Source: Lepidurus packardi | Lineage: Eukaryota > Arthropoda > Branchiopoda > Notostraca > Triopsidae | NCBI GenBank assembly: GCA_023053545.1 | Contig: JAKZAN010000071.1 | Coordinates: 1 to 64,000, forward strand | Reading direction: 5' to 3' | Length of the DNA stretch: 64,000 bases | Shown: piece after piece, positions 16,082 through 24,597 of the stretch | How positions within the stretch are numbered: position 1 is the stretch's first letter | Layout of the letters: each line of letters opens with the position of its first letter | Translations under genes and position numbers: made by a program | Notes under the pieces: generated by a model | Database searches by the model: none | What the model saw: the letters and a program-made list of their open reading frames with translations, nothing else | Told to the model about the DNA's origin: nothing

Positions 16082-16450
16082 AAAAGTTATAAACCACTTG
16101 AACGCCTTGATGTAATCAGCTTCTATTCGTGTTTTATATAGTAAATACGGGCTTGACTTCAGGAGCTTACACGGGGTTAGCAGGTGAAATAATACGCGCT
16201 TAAGTACACTTTTTAGGTGAATAGGCGCTAGATAACGCACGCACATCAGACACAATTGTGGTCATTCAGAAGTCAGATAGATAAATTAGTGCCAATGGTA
16301 TAGGATGATAGGTATGGGAGTCTATTATTATCTACGTGTTCACTGATAATCTATCCTGTCGTTTCTTCCCTTCCATTAATAATAAATGAATAAAAATTTT
16401 ATAATACTTTTCTGTGAATATTTGCGATAAAAAATAAATTCCATATTTTT
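16082..16450. other. Intergenic between the two methyltransferase genes
   Basis: About 370 bases without a credible gene. Base composition is mixed, with GC-richer patches near 16160-16250, and several short inverted repeats, none convincing. It must contain the promoter of the HTH-methyltransferase gene. Confidence 0.4.
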
Positions 16451-16464
16451 GGACAAAATCGTCC
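16451..16464 (+). promoter_or_regulatory. Operator-like inverted repeat of the RM system
   Basis: GGAC-AAAATC-GTCC, 17 bases before the ATG of the HTH-methyltransferase. From memory, SsoII-type methyltransferases repress their own promoter by binding an inverted repeat of the form GGACA…TGTCC through their N-terminal HTH; this site resembles it closely. Confidence 0.55.
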
Positions 16465-16480
16465 TAAAACAAGACAAAAC

Positions 16481-17956
16481 ATGGAAATTACTTTTGGTGA
16501 TTATATCAAAAAAAAAAGAACTGAACTAGGTTACCCCTTGAGGACTGTAGCTAAACACATAAATATAGATACTTCAACATTAGGGAAAATTGAAAAAAAC
16601 GAAAGACAGCTAAGTGTTGAGCATATTGAACATCTATCGAATATACTTAAAACAGAAAAAAAGACTTTATTGAACTATTACGTTTCGTCAAAACTGCTAA
16701 ATGATTTTAAAGAGTACTCACAAACTGGTGGGGTGTTAGATATTGTTAATGATACTTTAGAACAATATTCAATAAATCAATCTACATTAGATGAAGAGGA
16801 CTGGAGAGAAAAAAAATTTAAATACCCCAAAACAAAAATAAAAATTGGAACGATGTTCTCTGGTATAGGTGCAATTGAATATGCGCTTAAAAGACTTAAT
16901 TTGAAATCACAAATTCAGTTTGCAAGTGATATTGATAATTTTGCTAAGCAGAGCTATTTTAAAAATTTTAATATTGATGAAGAAAATTGGTATAACGATG
17001 TACATGATATTAAAGGCGAAAAATATAAAGGCAAATTAGATTTATTAGTTGGTGGTAGCCCTTGTCAATCTTTTTCAATGGTAGGTAAGCGTAAAGGATT
17101 TGCTGACACTAGAGGTACACTGTTTTATGAATTTGCTAGAGTTGTAAAAGAAAGTCAGCCTAAAGTATTTATTTTCGAAAATGTTAAAGGTCTAATCAAC
17201 CATGACAACGGTAACACATTTGAAACTATAAAAGCAACATTTGATGAATTAGGATATAAGTACTTTTATCAAGTTTTGAATGCTAAAAACTATGGAATTC
17301 CTCAGCATAGAGAAAGAATCTTCGTCGTTGGATTTAAAGACCAATCAACTAATTTTGATTTTCCTAAGCCAATTCCTCTTGAGCATAAAATGCAAGATTT
17401 CCTTGAAGATTTTACAGATAGTAAATATTATCTAAAGGAAAAGGGAGTGAAGTTTGTTACAAGCTCTAAAAATAGAACAAAGCGGTATACTCAAATTAAT
17501 GGGGATATAGCTTTATGCCAAAAAGCAAATCAACAATTTAATTGGCACGGTGATTTTGTTTTTGAAGAGCAAATAAAAAGCGAGTTTAACGAGTTTTTGT
17601 TTGATATAAATGAGGTTGAAGAGAAGTATTATTTATCAGATAAAACAAGGGATTATGTTTTAAGTCCAGGTACAAAAACTTTTAAAACTTCTGTAAAAAC
17701 AGACTTGGACGTTGCTAGACCGTTACTTCAATCAATGCATAAAATGCATAGAGCTGGTGTAGATAATTATGTAACTCACACAGGTAGAATAAGAAAATTA
17801 ACTCCAAAAGAATGTTTGAGGTTGATGGGCTTTCGTGATGACTTTAAGCAAGTTGTTAGTGATACCCAAATGTATAGACAAGCGGGAAACAGTATTGTAG
17901 TTGATGTGTTAATAGCACTTTTAAAACAAATGGACATAACTAAAATTGCGAAATAG
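16481..17956 (+). CDS. Type II C5-cytosine methyltransferase with N-terminal XRE-type HTH
   Basis: 491 aa. Residues 1-65 form a Cro/XRE HTH (LRTVAKHINIDTSTLGKIEK). Then follow motif I MFSGIGAIEYA (126-130 FSGIG), GGSPCQSFS with catalytic Cys195, FENV at 232-235, IPQHRERIF, and a C-terminal LTPKECLRLMGF and QAGNSIVVDV. An HTH fused to a C5 methyltransferase is the autoregulating design of the SsoII clade, supported by the inverted repeat just upstream. The HNH nuclease gene begins two bases after its stop, forming a two-gene RM operon. Its last 49 bases are repeated at the window start. Confidence 0.9.
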   Translation: MEITFGDYIKKKRTELGYPLRTVAKHINIDTSTLGKIEKNERQLSVEHIEHLSNILKTEKKTLLNYYVSSKLLNDFKEYSQTGGVLDIVNDTLEQYSINQSTLDEEDWREKKFKYPKTKIKIGTMFSGIGAIEYALKRLNLKSQIQFASDIDNFAKQSYFKNFNIDEENWYNDVHDIKGEKYKGKLDLLVGGSPCQSFSMVGKRKGFADTRGTLFYEFARVVKESQPKVFIFENVKGLINHDNGNTFETIKATFDELGYKYFYQVLNAKNYGIPQHRERIFVVGFKDQSTNFDFPKPIPLEHKMQDFLEDFTDSKYYLKEKGVKFVTSSKNRTKRYTQINGDIALCQKANQQFNWHGDFVFEEQIKSEFNEFLFDINEVEEKYYLSDKTRDYVLSPGTKTFKTSVKTDLDVARPLLQSMHKMHRAGVDNYVTHTGRIRKLTPKECLRLMGFRDDFKQVVSDTQMYRQAGNSIVVDVLIALLKQMDITKIAK

Positions 17957-17958
17957 AT

Positions 17959-18933
17959 ATGAATATAATTCTCGATAACCACGAATTCAAAGTGGTAGAT
18001 ACCAAAGAAAAAATTACAATTGCTGATAGCTTTGTTGTTCGTCAAAATAAAATTGGCGGCGGTAATGGTGAAGCAAAATTATATATAGGTCAAGATGTTC
18101 AAGAAACAAGAAGTTTTTTTGGTAACAGTGGGTTTGCTATACCTTGTTTTTTAATAAAATCCGATTTACAAAAATATTTAGAAGAAACCCAAATCGAGTA
18201 TTTAAAACCAGAACAACCATATCTGAATAAAGATATTTTACCAAATTTATGGAATGAGAGAAAGGCTAAAATTGATGCACTTCCAGAAAGAATAGATTTC
18301 GAGGTTGTTGAGCAAATACAAATAGCTGGACCAAGAATTTATGTTAATTCTAGTGACCTAGCATATAAACTAATCAGAGAGCTTTCACTTCCAAATATTA
18401 CCTTTATTTCAGTAATAAAGCTATTAGATGAAAAGGGAAAATTGAATTACTATTTTAGATTGTTTGCAGACTATTTTGGAGAAACCGAGCATCCATATAC
18501 AATAGAAAAAGAAGAGGAATTAATAGCAGAAATTGTTGAAGATAAATTGGAAAAAACACAATTATATCGAGCAAGAATTGGTCAAGGAGATTATAGAAAG
18601 AACTTATTAGCGTTATGCCCTTTTTGTCCAATTACGCTTATTTCTGATGATAGGCTTTTAATTGCAAGTCATATTAAACCATGGGTTGCATCTAATGAAA
18701 TTGAAAAAATTGACCCATTAAATGGTTTTATGTTAACACCTACTTTTGATAGGCTGTTCGATAGAGGTTTCTTGTCATTTACGGATGATAAAAAAACAAT
18801 ACTTTCCCCTTTCCTATCAAATATGACTTATTCAAAAATAGGTATATCTGATAATAAAATCATTTCTCATTTACCAATTGATGGCAGAGAAGGATATTTA
18901 GAATATCATAGGCAAAATATTTTAAAAAAATAA
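17959..18933 (+). CDS. HNH-type restriction endonuclease
   Basis: 324 aa, identical to the copy at 52-1026. HNH core at residues 220-270: CPFC zinc knuckle, SHIKPW with His238, Asn255, and PTFDRLFDRGF. It is transcribed with the methyltransferase at 16481-17956, so its synthesis follows the methyltransferase's autorepression. It is the last gene before the right attachment site, 147 bases away. The non-coding tail 18934-19080 is also identical to the left copy. Confidence 0.85.
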   Translation: MNIILDNHEFKVVDTKEKITIADSFVVRQNKIGGGNGEAKLYIGQDVQETRSFFGNSGFAIPCFLIKSDLQKYLEETQIEYLKPEQPYLNKDILPNLWNERKAKIDALPERIDFEVVEQIQIAGPRIYVNSSDLAYKLIRELSLPNITFISVIKLLDEKGKLNYYFRLFADYFGETEHPYTIEKEEELIAEIVEDKLEKTQLYRARIGQGDYRKNLLALCPFCPITLISDDRLLIASHIKPWVASNEIEKIDPLNGFMLTPTFDRLFDRGFLSFTDDKKTILSPFLSNMTYSKIGISDNKIISHLPIDGREGYLEYHRQNILKK

Positions 18934-19080
18934 TTATTGATATTCTGAATCGTTAGTAAAAATTGGGCAGGTTTAAAGAGTGTACTTAATGAGTGGGGAA
19001 ATGACAAAAAATGCTCATTTTTGCAGTAATTATAAATATATAAAGCATTGTAAATCAGTCTTAAACAGCACCCTTTTTCA

Positions 19081-19125
19081 CACTGTTAATCAGAGGGTCC
19101 TTGGTTCGAGCCCAAGAGGGGGAGC
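19081..19125 (+). other. Attachment site: 3' fragment of tRNA-Asn(GUU), chromosome junction
   Basis: The same 45 bases as 1174-1218 (anticodon loop to the first C of CCA). The chromosome resumes after it. The intact tRNA-Asn gene should lie left of the window, at the start of the first element copy. Confidence 0.85.
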
Positions 19126-19126
19126 A

Positions 19127-19157
19127 AAATCCTGATCAGAAATGGTCAGGATTTTTT
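19127..19157 (+). terminator. Terminator after the tRNA-Asn fragment
   Basis: AAATCCTGA (19127-19135), loop, TCAGGATTT (19146-19154), then T. It is presumably the original chromosomal terminator of tRNA-Asn, now separated from the intact gene by the element copies. Confidence 0.75.
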
Positions 19158-19213
19158 GTTTTTACACCACAGCCAATTCTCCACCACTATCATTTCAACC
19201 CAGCAATTTCAGA

Positions 19214-19325
19214 TTTTGGAGCTTTTTCCGGCTTTTCGCTGCAATCTTTTTTGCCACGATATTATAGCACTAATCAAAGTTACGTCTAGCAAAAAAGGAT
19301 TTACGCTGCAATCCGGGCTAGGGGC
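19214..19325 (-). repeat. Dispersed intergenic repeat, copy 1
   Basis: On the minus strand: GGATTGCAGCG then AAATCCTTTTTTG, a spacer, CAAAAAAGATTGCAGCG, AAAAGCC and GCTCC. The TTTTTTG and CAAAAAA parts can pair. Related copies lie at 25025, 45653, 50092 and 61117. Confidence 0.65.
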
Positions 19326-19468
19326 TTTGTGATTTGCAAGATGTTCTCTATTAAAATCTGCAAGTTTGCATAATCGAAAAACACAAAAGCTACCGATTCC
19401 GATTAAATTTTCTCAACCGCTGATAAATGCGTAAATTAGTAAATAGCACTTTATCAACTTAGAAAATT

Positions 19469-20233
19469 ATGAAGGAGCAACTGAATCGCGAGCGGATTAA
19501 GCTACTATCGTCTATCGAAAAGATACTAGAAGCCCCAATGATTTTTTTGGGGTTTGTATGGCTCGTTTTGTTGGTAGCTGAATTGCTTTGGGGACTAAAC
19601 AAACCCTTGGAATATGCCAGTCTCACCATTTGGGGGATTTTTATCATTGATTTCTTCATCAAGTTTTTTCTGGCGCCGTTGAAATTGAAGTTTCTCAAAA
19701 AGAATTGGCTTACGGCAATTTCACTACTGATTCCAGCACTGCGATTGTTTCGTTTTTTTCGATTTATTAGGTTGTTGCGTGGTCTGCGAGGCATCCGTTT
19801 ACTCCGAATCGTATCGTCACTGAACAGAAGTTTGAAAAGCTTGGCAGCCACTATGAAACGCCGCGCTTTTGGATATGTGTTTGCTTTGACATTAATTGTA
19901 ATTTTTGCCGGCGCTGCAGGAATGTATGCGCTTGAAAATGAAACCAAAGGTTTTGAGAATTACAGTATGGCCTTATGGTGGACTGCCATGCGGGTCATTA
20001 CAGCAGGTAATGAATTTAATCCAGCCACGCCAGAAGGAAGAGGTCTAGCCTTCTTGATTGCAGTTTTTGGCTATTCAATTTTTGGCTATGTCACCGCAAC
20101 TTTCGCTACGTTTTTCATTGGAAGAGATGCCGAAGAAAAACAGGCACCTATTGCCGGCGCTAAAGATGTGGCTGCACTTAAAAAGGAAATTCTAGCCCTA
20201 AAAAAAATAATCGATGAACTAAAAAATAAATAA
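19469..20233 (+). CDS. Voltage-gated ion channel superfamily protein
   Basis: 254 aa, inner membrane. Membrane segments near 20-42 and 51-68, an S4-like segment with regularly spaced arginines at 91-120 (LRLFRFFRFIRLLRGLRGIR), S5 near 134-154, a pore helix ALWWTAMRV, and S6 near 192-218. The C-terminus (229-254) is a short coiled coil, as in tetramerising bacterial channels. Where K+ channels have TVGYG, this protein has TAGNEF (178-183), so its ion selectivity cannot be called. It is the first chromosomal gene after the element and appears monocistronic. Confidence 0.8.
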   Translation: MKEQLNRERIKLLSSIEKILEAPMIFLGFVWLVLLVAELLWGLNKPLEYASLTIWGIFIIDFFIKFFLAPLKLKFLKKNWLTAISLLIPALRLFRFFRFIRLLRGLRGIRLLRIVSSLNRSLKSLAATMKRRAFGYVFALTLIVIFAGAAGMYALENETKGFENYSMALWWTAMRVITAGNEFNPATPEGRGLAFLIAVFGYSIFGYVTATFATFFIGRDAEEKQAPIAGAKDVAALKKEILALKKIIDELKNK

Positions 20234-20275
20234 GATTAAAAGTTATATTTACCAACATACATTATTTTAAAAAAT

Positions 20276-21001
20276 ATGAATAGTAGTACATCCCCCGTCA
20301 TACTAGAAATTACCTCGCCTTGCAGCGAAGATTTGACTTCCATGCAAAGCAATGCGTCGGGGCGATTTTGCACAAGTTGTTCTAAAAACGTGATCGACTT
20401 TACAAACATGGGGGATGCTGATCTCGCGAAATATTTCCATGCGAACAGCGGTGAAGTTTGTGGTATATTGCGAGAAGACCAACAAAACCGGTATCTTTCT
20501 GAAAGTGCAGCCTCTAGAATGCCGCACTGGACCCCAATAAAAATAGCAGCTTCTTTATTGCTATTATTTAGCACCAAACCCGCGATCGCGGGGCCAACAA
20601 AGGAGTCCGGTCGTTTTCCAATAAAGGTTGAAATCAAACAATTTTCAAACTTTAGCGGAAATCCTGAATACATCACCATCACCGGGGTGGTAAGAGACAG
20701 CGAAGGCCCACTGCCCGGCGCCTATGTGTATATCGAAGGTACTACGCTCAAAACGCAAACAGATATTGACGGCAGTTTTAGCTTACTAATTCCGAATAAG
20801 ACCGACCAGGTGCTGTGCGTAGCATTCGTTGGAATGAAACTAAGAAGCTTCAATTTCAGCGAACTGTCTCCCGACAAGCCTTTGCAAATTATGATGGAGG
20901 AAGCTACAGAATTGAATCCGGTGATAACACGCTTTGCAGGTGGAATCGGGCGCAGAGTGGTCATAAAGCCAAAGCCATGGTGGAAATTTTGGCGGAAATA
21001 A
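20276..21001 (+). CDS. CarboxypepD_reg-like domain membrane protein
   Basis: 241 aa. The N-terminal 75 residues contain GRFCTSCSKNVIDFTNM and EVCG, a Cys-rich cytoplasmic segment common in Bacteroidota proteins of this kind. A single membrane helix follows (IKIAASLLLLFS, near 90-102), then a carboxypeptidase-regulatory-like beta-sandwich: ITITGVVRDSEGPLPGAYVYIEGT…TQTDIDGSFSL (about 132-170). The C-terminus is basic (KPKPWWKFWRK). The same domain occurs in TonB-dependent transporters and anti-sigma-type proteins; the role here is unknown. Confidence 0.75.
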   Translation: MNSSTSPVILEITSPCSEDLTSMQSNASGRFCTSCSKNVIDFTNMGDADLAKYFHANSGEVCGILREDQQNRYLSESAASRMPHWTPIKIAASLLLLFSTKPAIAGPTKESGRFPIKVEIKQFSNFSGNPEYITITGVVRDSEGPLPGAYVYIEGTTLKTQTDIDGSFSLLIPNKTDQVLCVAFVGMKLRSFNFSELSPDKPLQIMMEEATELNPVITRFAGGIGRRVVIKPKPWWKFWRK

Positions 21002-21298
21002 TGGAAATGTTTTCATTACCTCAAGAGAGCAGCTCCGCACAGTTTCGTGACTTCACGGCGCATTACTAATGAAGTTTCTTGATGCCACGAGCCAGAGGCT
21101 CGCGCTAGCAACATAGCGGTCTTCCGATATTAGGTCGTTATGACGTTACGACTTTATGACTTGACGTTTACGGGTTTTCATCTGCGGATAAAGAACGTAT
21201 AATCTGCACACTACATTGACGCATCGATCTCTAATCTAATTGGTCAGCAGTATTCGTCTTGACCTGATTAAGAAGGCGTTACCGAGCGCATACTACAG
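21002..21298. other. Intergenic with GACGTTA-type short repeats
   Basis: No gene seen. Bases 21137-21170 hold a short run of imperfect repeats (GTTATGACGTTACGACTTTA type) that also occurs at 23446-23490 on the other side of the next gene. Confidence 0.4.
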
Positions 21299-22228
21299 AT
21301 GCAATTAATATTGTCTATCTTCGCCGCTTATAGTCCCCTAATGCTAAAATATTTAGCGCCTAAAACCCATCAAATATGTTTAAATTTTTACTTACATCTG
21401 CTTTTTTTTATTTCTTCGATGTGCGGTTTTGCCGCAACCTTAACGGTTACAAATGCAAATGACTCAGGCACAGGTAGTTTGCGCAGCCAAATTGCTTTGG
21501 CTAACTCCGGCGACACAATCGCATTCGACAGTTCGCTGAATGGCTCAACAATTTTGCTAACTTCCGGCCACATCGCCTTCGCAAAATCGCTAATAATTAA
21601 TGGTCCTGGCTACGAACTACTAACCATTAGCGGCAACCAAACTTCTAGAATTTTCGAAATTACGGCTGGCGATGTATCCATCCAAAATCTAAAACTGATA
21701 AACGGCAGTGCAACCGAAGGCGCACCTAATAACGGAGGAGCGATCCGGCAAGTAAGCGCAGGAACACTTAATTTATCTAATCTCTATTTTCAAAACAACA
21801 TTGCCGTAAACAATAATGGTTCGCAGGGTGGTTCTGTTTACTACGCCGTTGGCGGCGGTAGCATCTTGATCGAGTCATGTTTCTTCATGAATTCGCAAAG
21901 CGACAATTATGGCGGCGCAGTATCAATTAATGCCGGACCAAGTTCTGCCATCATTCGCAATTCATGGTTTGACGGCAACCGTGCTTCTAGTGGTCCGTGC
22001 GGTACTTTGTTCTGCAATGCAAACACGTTAACTGTAATAAATACAAGTTTCACCAATAGCACTGCAGTGCAGCGGGCAACAATTTGGATTGGCTCAAGCG
22101 GCCAAAACGGCATGTACTCGTTTACGAATTGCACCTTTAGCAATAACCGAACTACAAGCTCCCCCTTATGCGGAGTTTGGCGTTTCGAGGGGAACTTTAT
22201 CCCTTATAAACTGTACGTATACCAATAA
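21299..22228 (+). CDS. T9SS-secreted repeat protein, N-terminal part (frame broken)
   Basis: 309 aa in this frame. The start is probably MLKYLAPK (ATG 21341), giving a signal peptide ending near the GFAA of SSMCGFAA. Then follows a right-handed beta-helix type passenger: TVTNANDSGTGSLRSQIALANSGDTI is the entry typical of choice-of-anchor/parallel beta-helix proteins, with many NNGG and N-rich turns. At five C (22161-22165) the frame switches. With four C it continues YAEFGVSRGTLSLINC in the frame of the next entry. Probably a surface adhesin or enzyme exported by type IX secretion. Confidence 0.75.
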   Translation: MQLILSIFAAYSPLMLKYLAPKTHQICLNFYLHLLFFISSMCGFAATLTVTNANDSGTGSLRSQIALANSGDTIAFDSSLNGSTILLTSGHIAFAKSLIINGPGYELLTISGNQTSRIFEITAGDVSIQNLKLINGSATEGAPNNGGAIRQVSAGTLNLSNLYFQNNIAVNNNGSQGGSVYYAVGGGSILIESCFFMNSQSDNYGGAVSINAGPSSAIIRNSWFDGNRASSGPCGTLFCNANTLTVINTSFTNSTAVQRATIWIGSSGQNGMYSFTNCTFSNNRTTSSPLCGVWRFEGNFIPYKLYVYQ

Positions 22229-22853
22229 TGACGAGCCAATCTCAATGAACTCATTTATTGATGCTTGTACTGTTATTTTTCAAAACAATATAATAAGCAA
22301 TAGCGGGCCAAACTTCTCATCAAATGGCAATGTCATTAAAATTTCAAATGGCGGTAATATTTCAAACGACACTAGTATGTCTGCGTTTCTTACGGGCACG
22401 AATGACCTAAACAACACCAATCCCTTGCTATTACCACTAACTAACAATGGCGGAATTATGCCAACGCACGCCCTCCAAGCTTCGAGTCCTGCGATTGATA
22501 ATGGTATATCAGCTGGAGCACCATCGTTAGACCAAATCGGAAATACAAGAAGTACATTATTTGACTCCGGTAGTTTAGAATTTAACCCAGTTGCAGGAAT
22601 CATTTCTAATAGTTTCGAAACAGCGATTCGCTTGTATCCAAATCCAACCGCTGGAAACTTCTCAATCGACCTCGGCGCCGACTATGAAAATGTTTCGGTT
22701 GTACTTTCAGATGCAAACGGCAAAACCGTCTTGCAAAAAGAATTTAAGCAAAGTTCGCGTTTGCCAATGACAATAGATAGCGCGAGCGGCATCTACTTCG
22801 CAACGGTGCGATCTGGCTTGAAAAAAGTCGTAATCCGCGTGATTAAAAAATAA
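22089..22853 (+). CDS. T9SS-secreted repeat protein, C-terminal part
   Basis: The real coding part starts at about 22165, after the frame break; the first 25 residues of the longer frame are out-of-frame shadow. It completes the beta-helix (NPLLLPLTNNGGIMPTHALQ…SPAIDNG is the usual closing motif) and ends with a type A T9SS sorting domain: AIRLYPNPTAGNFSI, NGKTVLQKEF, SGIYFATVRSG, VIRVIKK. The whole protein would be about 500 aa. A strong terminator follows at 22876. Confidence 0.75.
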   Translation: MAQAAKTACTRLRIAPLAITELQAPPYAEFGVSRGTLSLINCTYTNNDEPISMNSFIDACTVIFQNNIISNSGPNFSSNGNVIKISNGGNISNDTSMSAFLTGTNDLNNTNPLLLPLTNNGGIMPTHALQASSPAIDNGISAGAPSLDQIGNTRSTLFDSGSLEFNPVAGIISNSFETAIRLYPNPTAGNFSIDLGADYENVSVVLSDANGKTVLQKEFKQSSRLPMTIDSASGIYFATVRSGLKKVVIRVIKK

Positions 22854-22875
22854 ATAAAAAGATTGAAATAAAACC

Positions 22876-22900
22876 AAAGCGGCTTCCTTCAAGCCGCTTT
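22876..22900 (+). terminator. Terminator of the T9SS protein gene
   Basis: AAAGCGGCTT (22876-22885), loop CCTTC, AAGCCGCTTT (22891-22900): a perfect 10-bp stem, followed by a T-rich stretch. Confidence 0.85.
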
Positions 22901-23492
22901 ACTTTTATATACATTTATTATGTGGGCCTAAACCACCCGCAAAGTCTCCTGACTTTGAGGAAACAAAATAAACGAGGCAAGACTTAATTCCCCGCTCCCG
23001 CGCGAATCCCTTCGCGTGGTAATTAGAAAATAAAACATGACCATCTTAATTGAAGTGATTTTTTGCTTACGAGTCTTTATCTTACAACATATCCAAAATC
23101 GGATACATCTAATTATTTTTTACATTTGAGAAGATTATGCTGGTGAAAAAGGAATATTAGATGGTATATGTGTTTTTCAAAATTTTAAATTGTAGAACCA
23201 CGCGAAGGGATTCGCGCGGGAGCGGGGGGAAAATGTACGGAACGCCAATTTCAATAACTGCAAATACATTGAAGTTTGACTTTGATAAATTGGAAAGTTT
23301 GATAAATAAAGGATTAATGGCAAATTCGAGGAAAATGCCGAACCAGTAACAGCCGTTTCTAGCAATTGCGAATTTTGTAGTACATGGACATTACGGCTAG
23401 TTTGCCTGAAAGTCGACAGACTTTGCGTAACACGAGTCCGACTTTATGACGTTATGACTTTATGACGTTACGACGTTACGACGTTAAGACTT
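22901..23492. repeat. Intergenic region with long inverted repeat and short tandem repeats
   Basis: No credible gene. A hairpin CAAAGTC-tcct-GACTTTG lies at 22940-22957. A perfect 31-bp inverted repeat has arms at 22990-23020 and 23197-23227, 176 bp apart. Bases 23446-23490 are a run of GACGTTA-like short repeats. The 62-aa frame at 23161-23349 is partly formed by the inverted repeat and is not called. Confidence 0.6.
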
Positions 23493-24485
23493 TTACGCAA
23501 ATTCATATCCTGTATAAGCAACTGTAATATCATGCAGGGTTTCAAAAAGTTCTTCGGCGAGGTCTTGCGTGACCAATCGGGTTCGGAATGGTTTGAAATC
23601 GGGAATGCCTTTGAAATAATTGGTGTAGTGGCGGCGCATTTCGACGATGCCAACGCGGTCACCTTTCCATTCCATTGCCCATTTCAGGTGGTTTCCAGCG
23701 GCTTCAACGCGGTGGGCAATCGTTGGTTTTGGCAATTTTTCTCCGGTGGCAAAATAATGTTTGATTTCGTTGAAAATCCATGGGTAACCAATGGCGCCAC
23801 GGCCAATCATAATGCCGTCAACGTCGTATCGGTTTTTGTATAAAAGTGCTTTTTCTGGCGAATCAACGTCGCCATTTCCGAAAATGGGCATCGTGATTCT
23901 TTGGTTGTTTTTGACACGCGCAATATGCGACCAATCTGCTTCGCCTTTGTAGAGCTGTGCTCGCGTTCTTGCGTGAATCGACAATGCGGCAACGCCAATA
24001 TCTTGCAGGCGTTCGGCTACTTCGTCGATATTAATCATGTCGTGATCCCAACCCAAACGGGTTTTGACTGTTACGGGCAGGCTTGTGCTGCGAATAACAG
24101 CTTTTGTCAACCGAATCATTTGGTCGACGTCTTTCAGGACTGCTGCACCTGCGCCTTTGCAAACGACTTTTTTTACTGGACAACCAAAATTGATATCGAT
24201 TAGATCGGGGTTTACCGTTTCGACAATAGCTGCTGACATTGCCATCGCTTCTTCGTCGCCCCCAAAAATCTGAATGCCAACAGGCCGTTCATAATCGAAA
24301 ATATCCAACTTCATGCGGCTTTTCATCGCATCCCGAATTAGGCCTTCAGACGAAATAAATTCTGAAAACATCAAATCGGCGCCATGTGCTTTACACAAAC
24401 GACGAAACGGTGGATCGCTCACGTCTTCCATTGGCGCAAGCAAGAGCGGAAATTCTGGTAGGATGATATTGCCGATTTTTGGCAT
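23493..24485 (-). CDS. dusB: tRNA-dihydrouridine synthase
   Basis: 330 aa, an FMN-dependent TIM-barrel enzyme reducing uridine in the tRNA D loop. LLLAPMEDVSDPPFRRLC at the N-terminus, FSEFISSEGL, the active-site Cys in INFGCPVKKV, TVKTRLGWD, SIHARTRAQLYKGEADW and GNGDVDSPE are all family motifs in order. Length is normal. ATG at 24485 is well supported. It is transcribed divergently from the small lipoprotein gene. Confidence 0.92.
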   Translation of the reverse strand: MPKIGNIILPEFPLLLAPMEDVSDPPFRRLCKAHGADLMFSEFISSEGLIRDAMKSRMKLDIFDYERPVGIQIFGGDEEAMAMSAAIVETVNPDLIDINFGCPVKKVVCKGAGAAVLKDVDQMIRLTKAVIRSTSLPVTVKTRLGWDHDMINIDEVAERLQDIGVAALSIHARTRAQLYKGEADWSHIARVKNNQRITMPIFGNGDVDSPEKALLYKNRYDVDGIMIGRGAIGYPWIFNEIKHYFATGEKLPKPTIAHRVEAAGNHLKWAMEWKGDRVGIVEMRRHYTNYFKGIPDFKPFRTRLVTQDLAEELFETLHDITVAYTGYEFA

Positions 24486-24597
24486 GAGGTTTATTTTTTT
24501 GCAAAAGTACTAAATAGACGAATGATTTTATAGTTTAAAATAGAAATGCGACGCTATTTAATTCTCGCTGAATAACCTACATTTGACAAAAAGAAAT

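Larger units (their letters stand above)
1219..19125. mobile_element. tRNA-Asn-targeting integrative element, complete copy (17,907 bp)
   Basis: The element lies between two identical tRNA-Asn 3' fragments and carries a tyrosine integrase, an HTH excisionase-like gene, a polymerase-like gene, a helicase, a serine recombinase, Hachiman genes, one solitary methyltransferase and a type II RM pair. Its base composition is visibly more AT-rich than the flanking chromosome. There are no virion or conjugation genes, so it is not a complete prophage or ICE. It may be a phage satellite, an integrative plasmid or a tycheposon-like island. The tRNA fragment at 1174-1218 marks the junction with an upstream copy. 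Confidence 0.8.
17908..19125 (+). repeat. Direct repeat, right copy (right end of element)
   Basis: Identical to 1-1218 in the parts compared: same methyltransferase tail, HNH gene and tRNA fragment at a constant offset of 17907. After 19125 the sequence is chromosomal. Confidence 0.95.

Noticed and set aside
1219..19125. A complete prophage or conjugative element
   Set aside because: I see no terminase, portal, capsid, tail, lysis, relaxase or type IV secretion genes.
23161..23349. 62-aa open frame
   Set aside because: Partly built from one arm of the perfect inverted repeat and without a recognisable domain.
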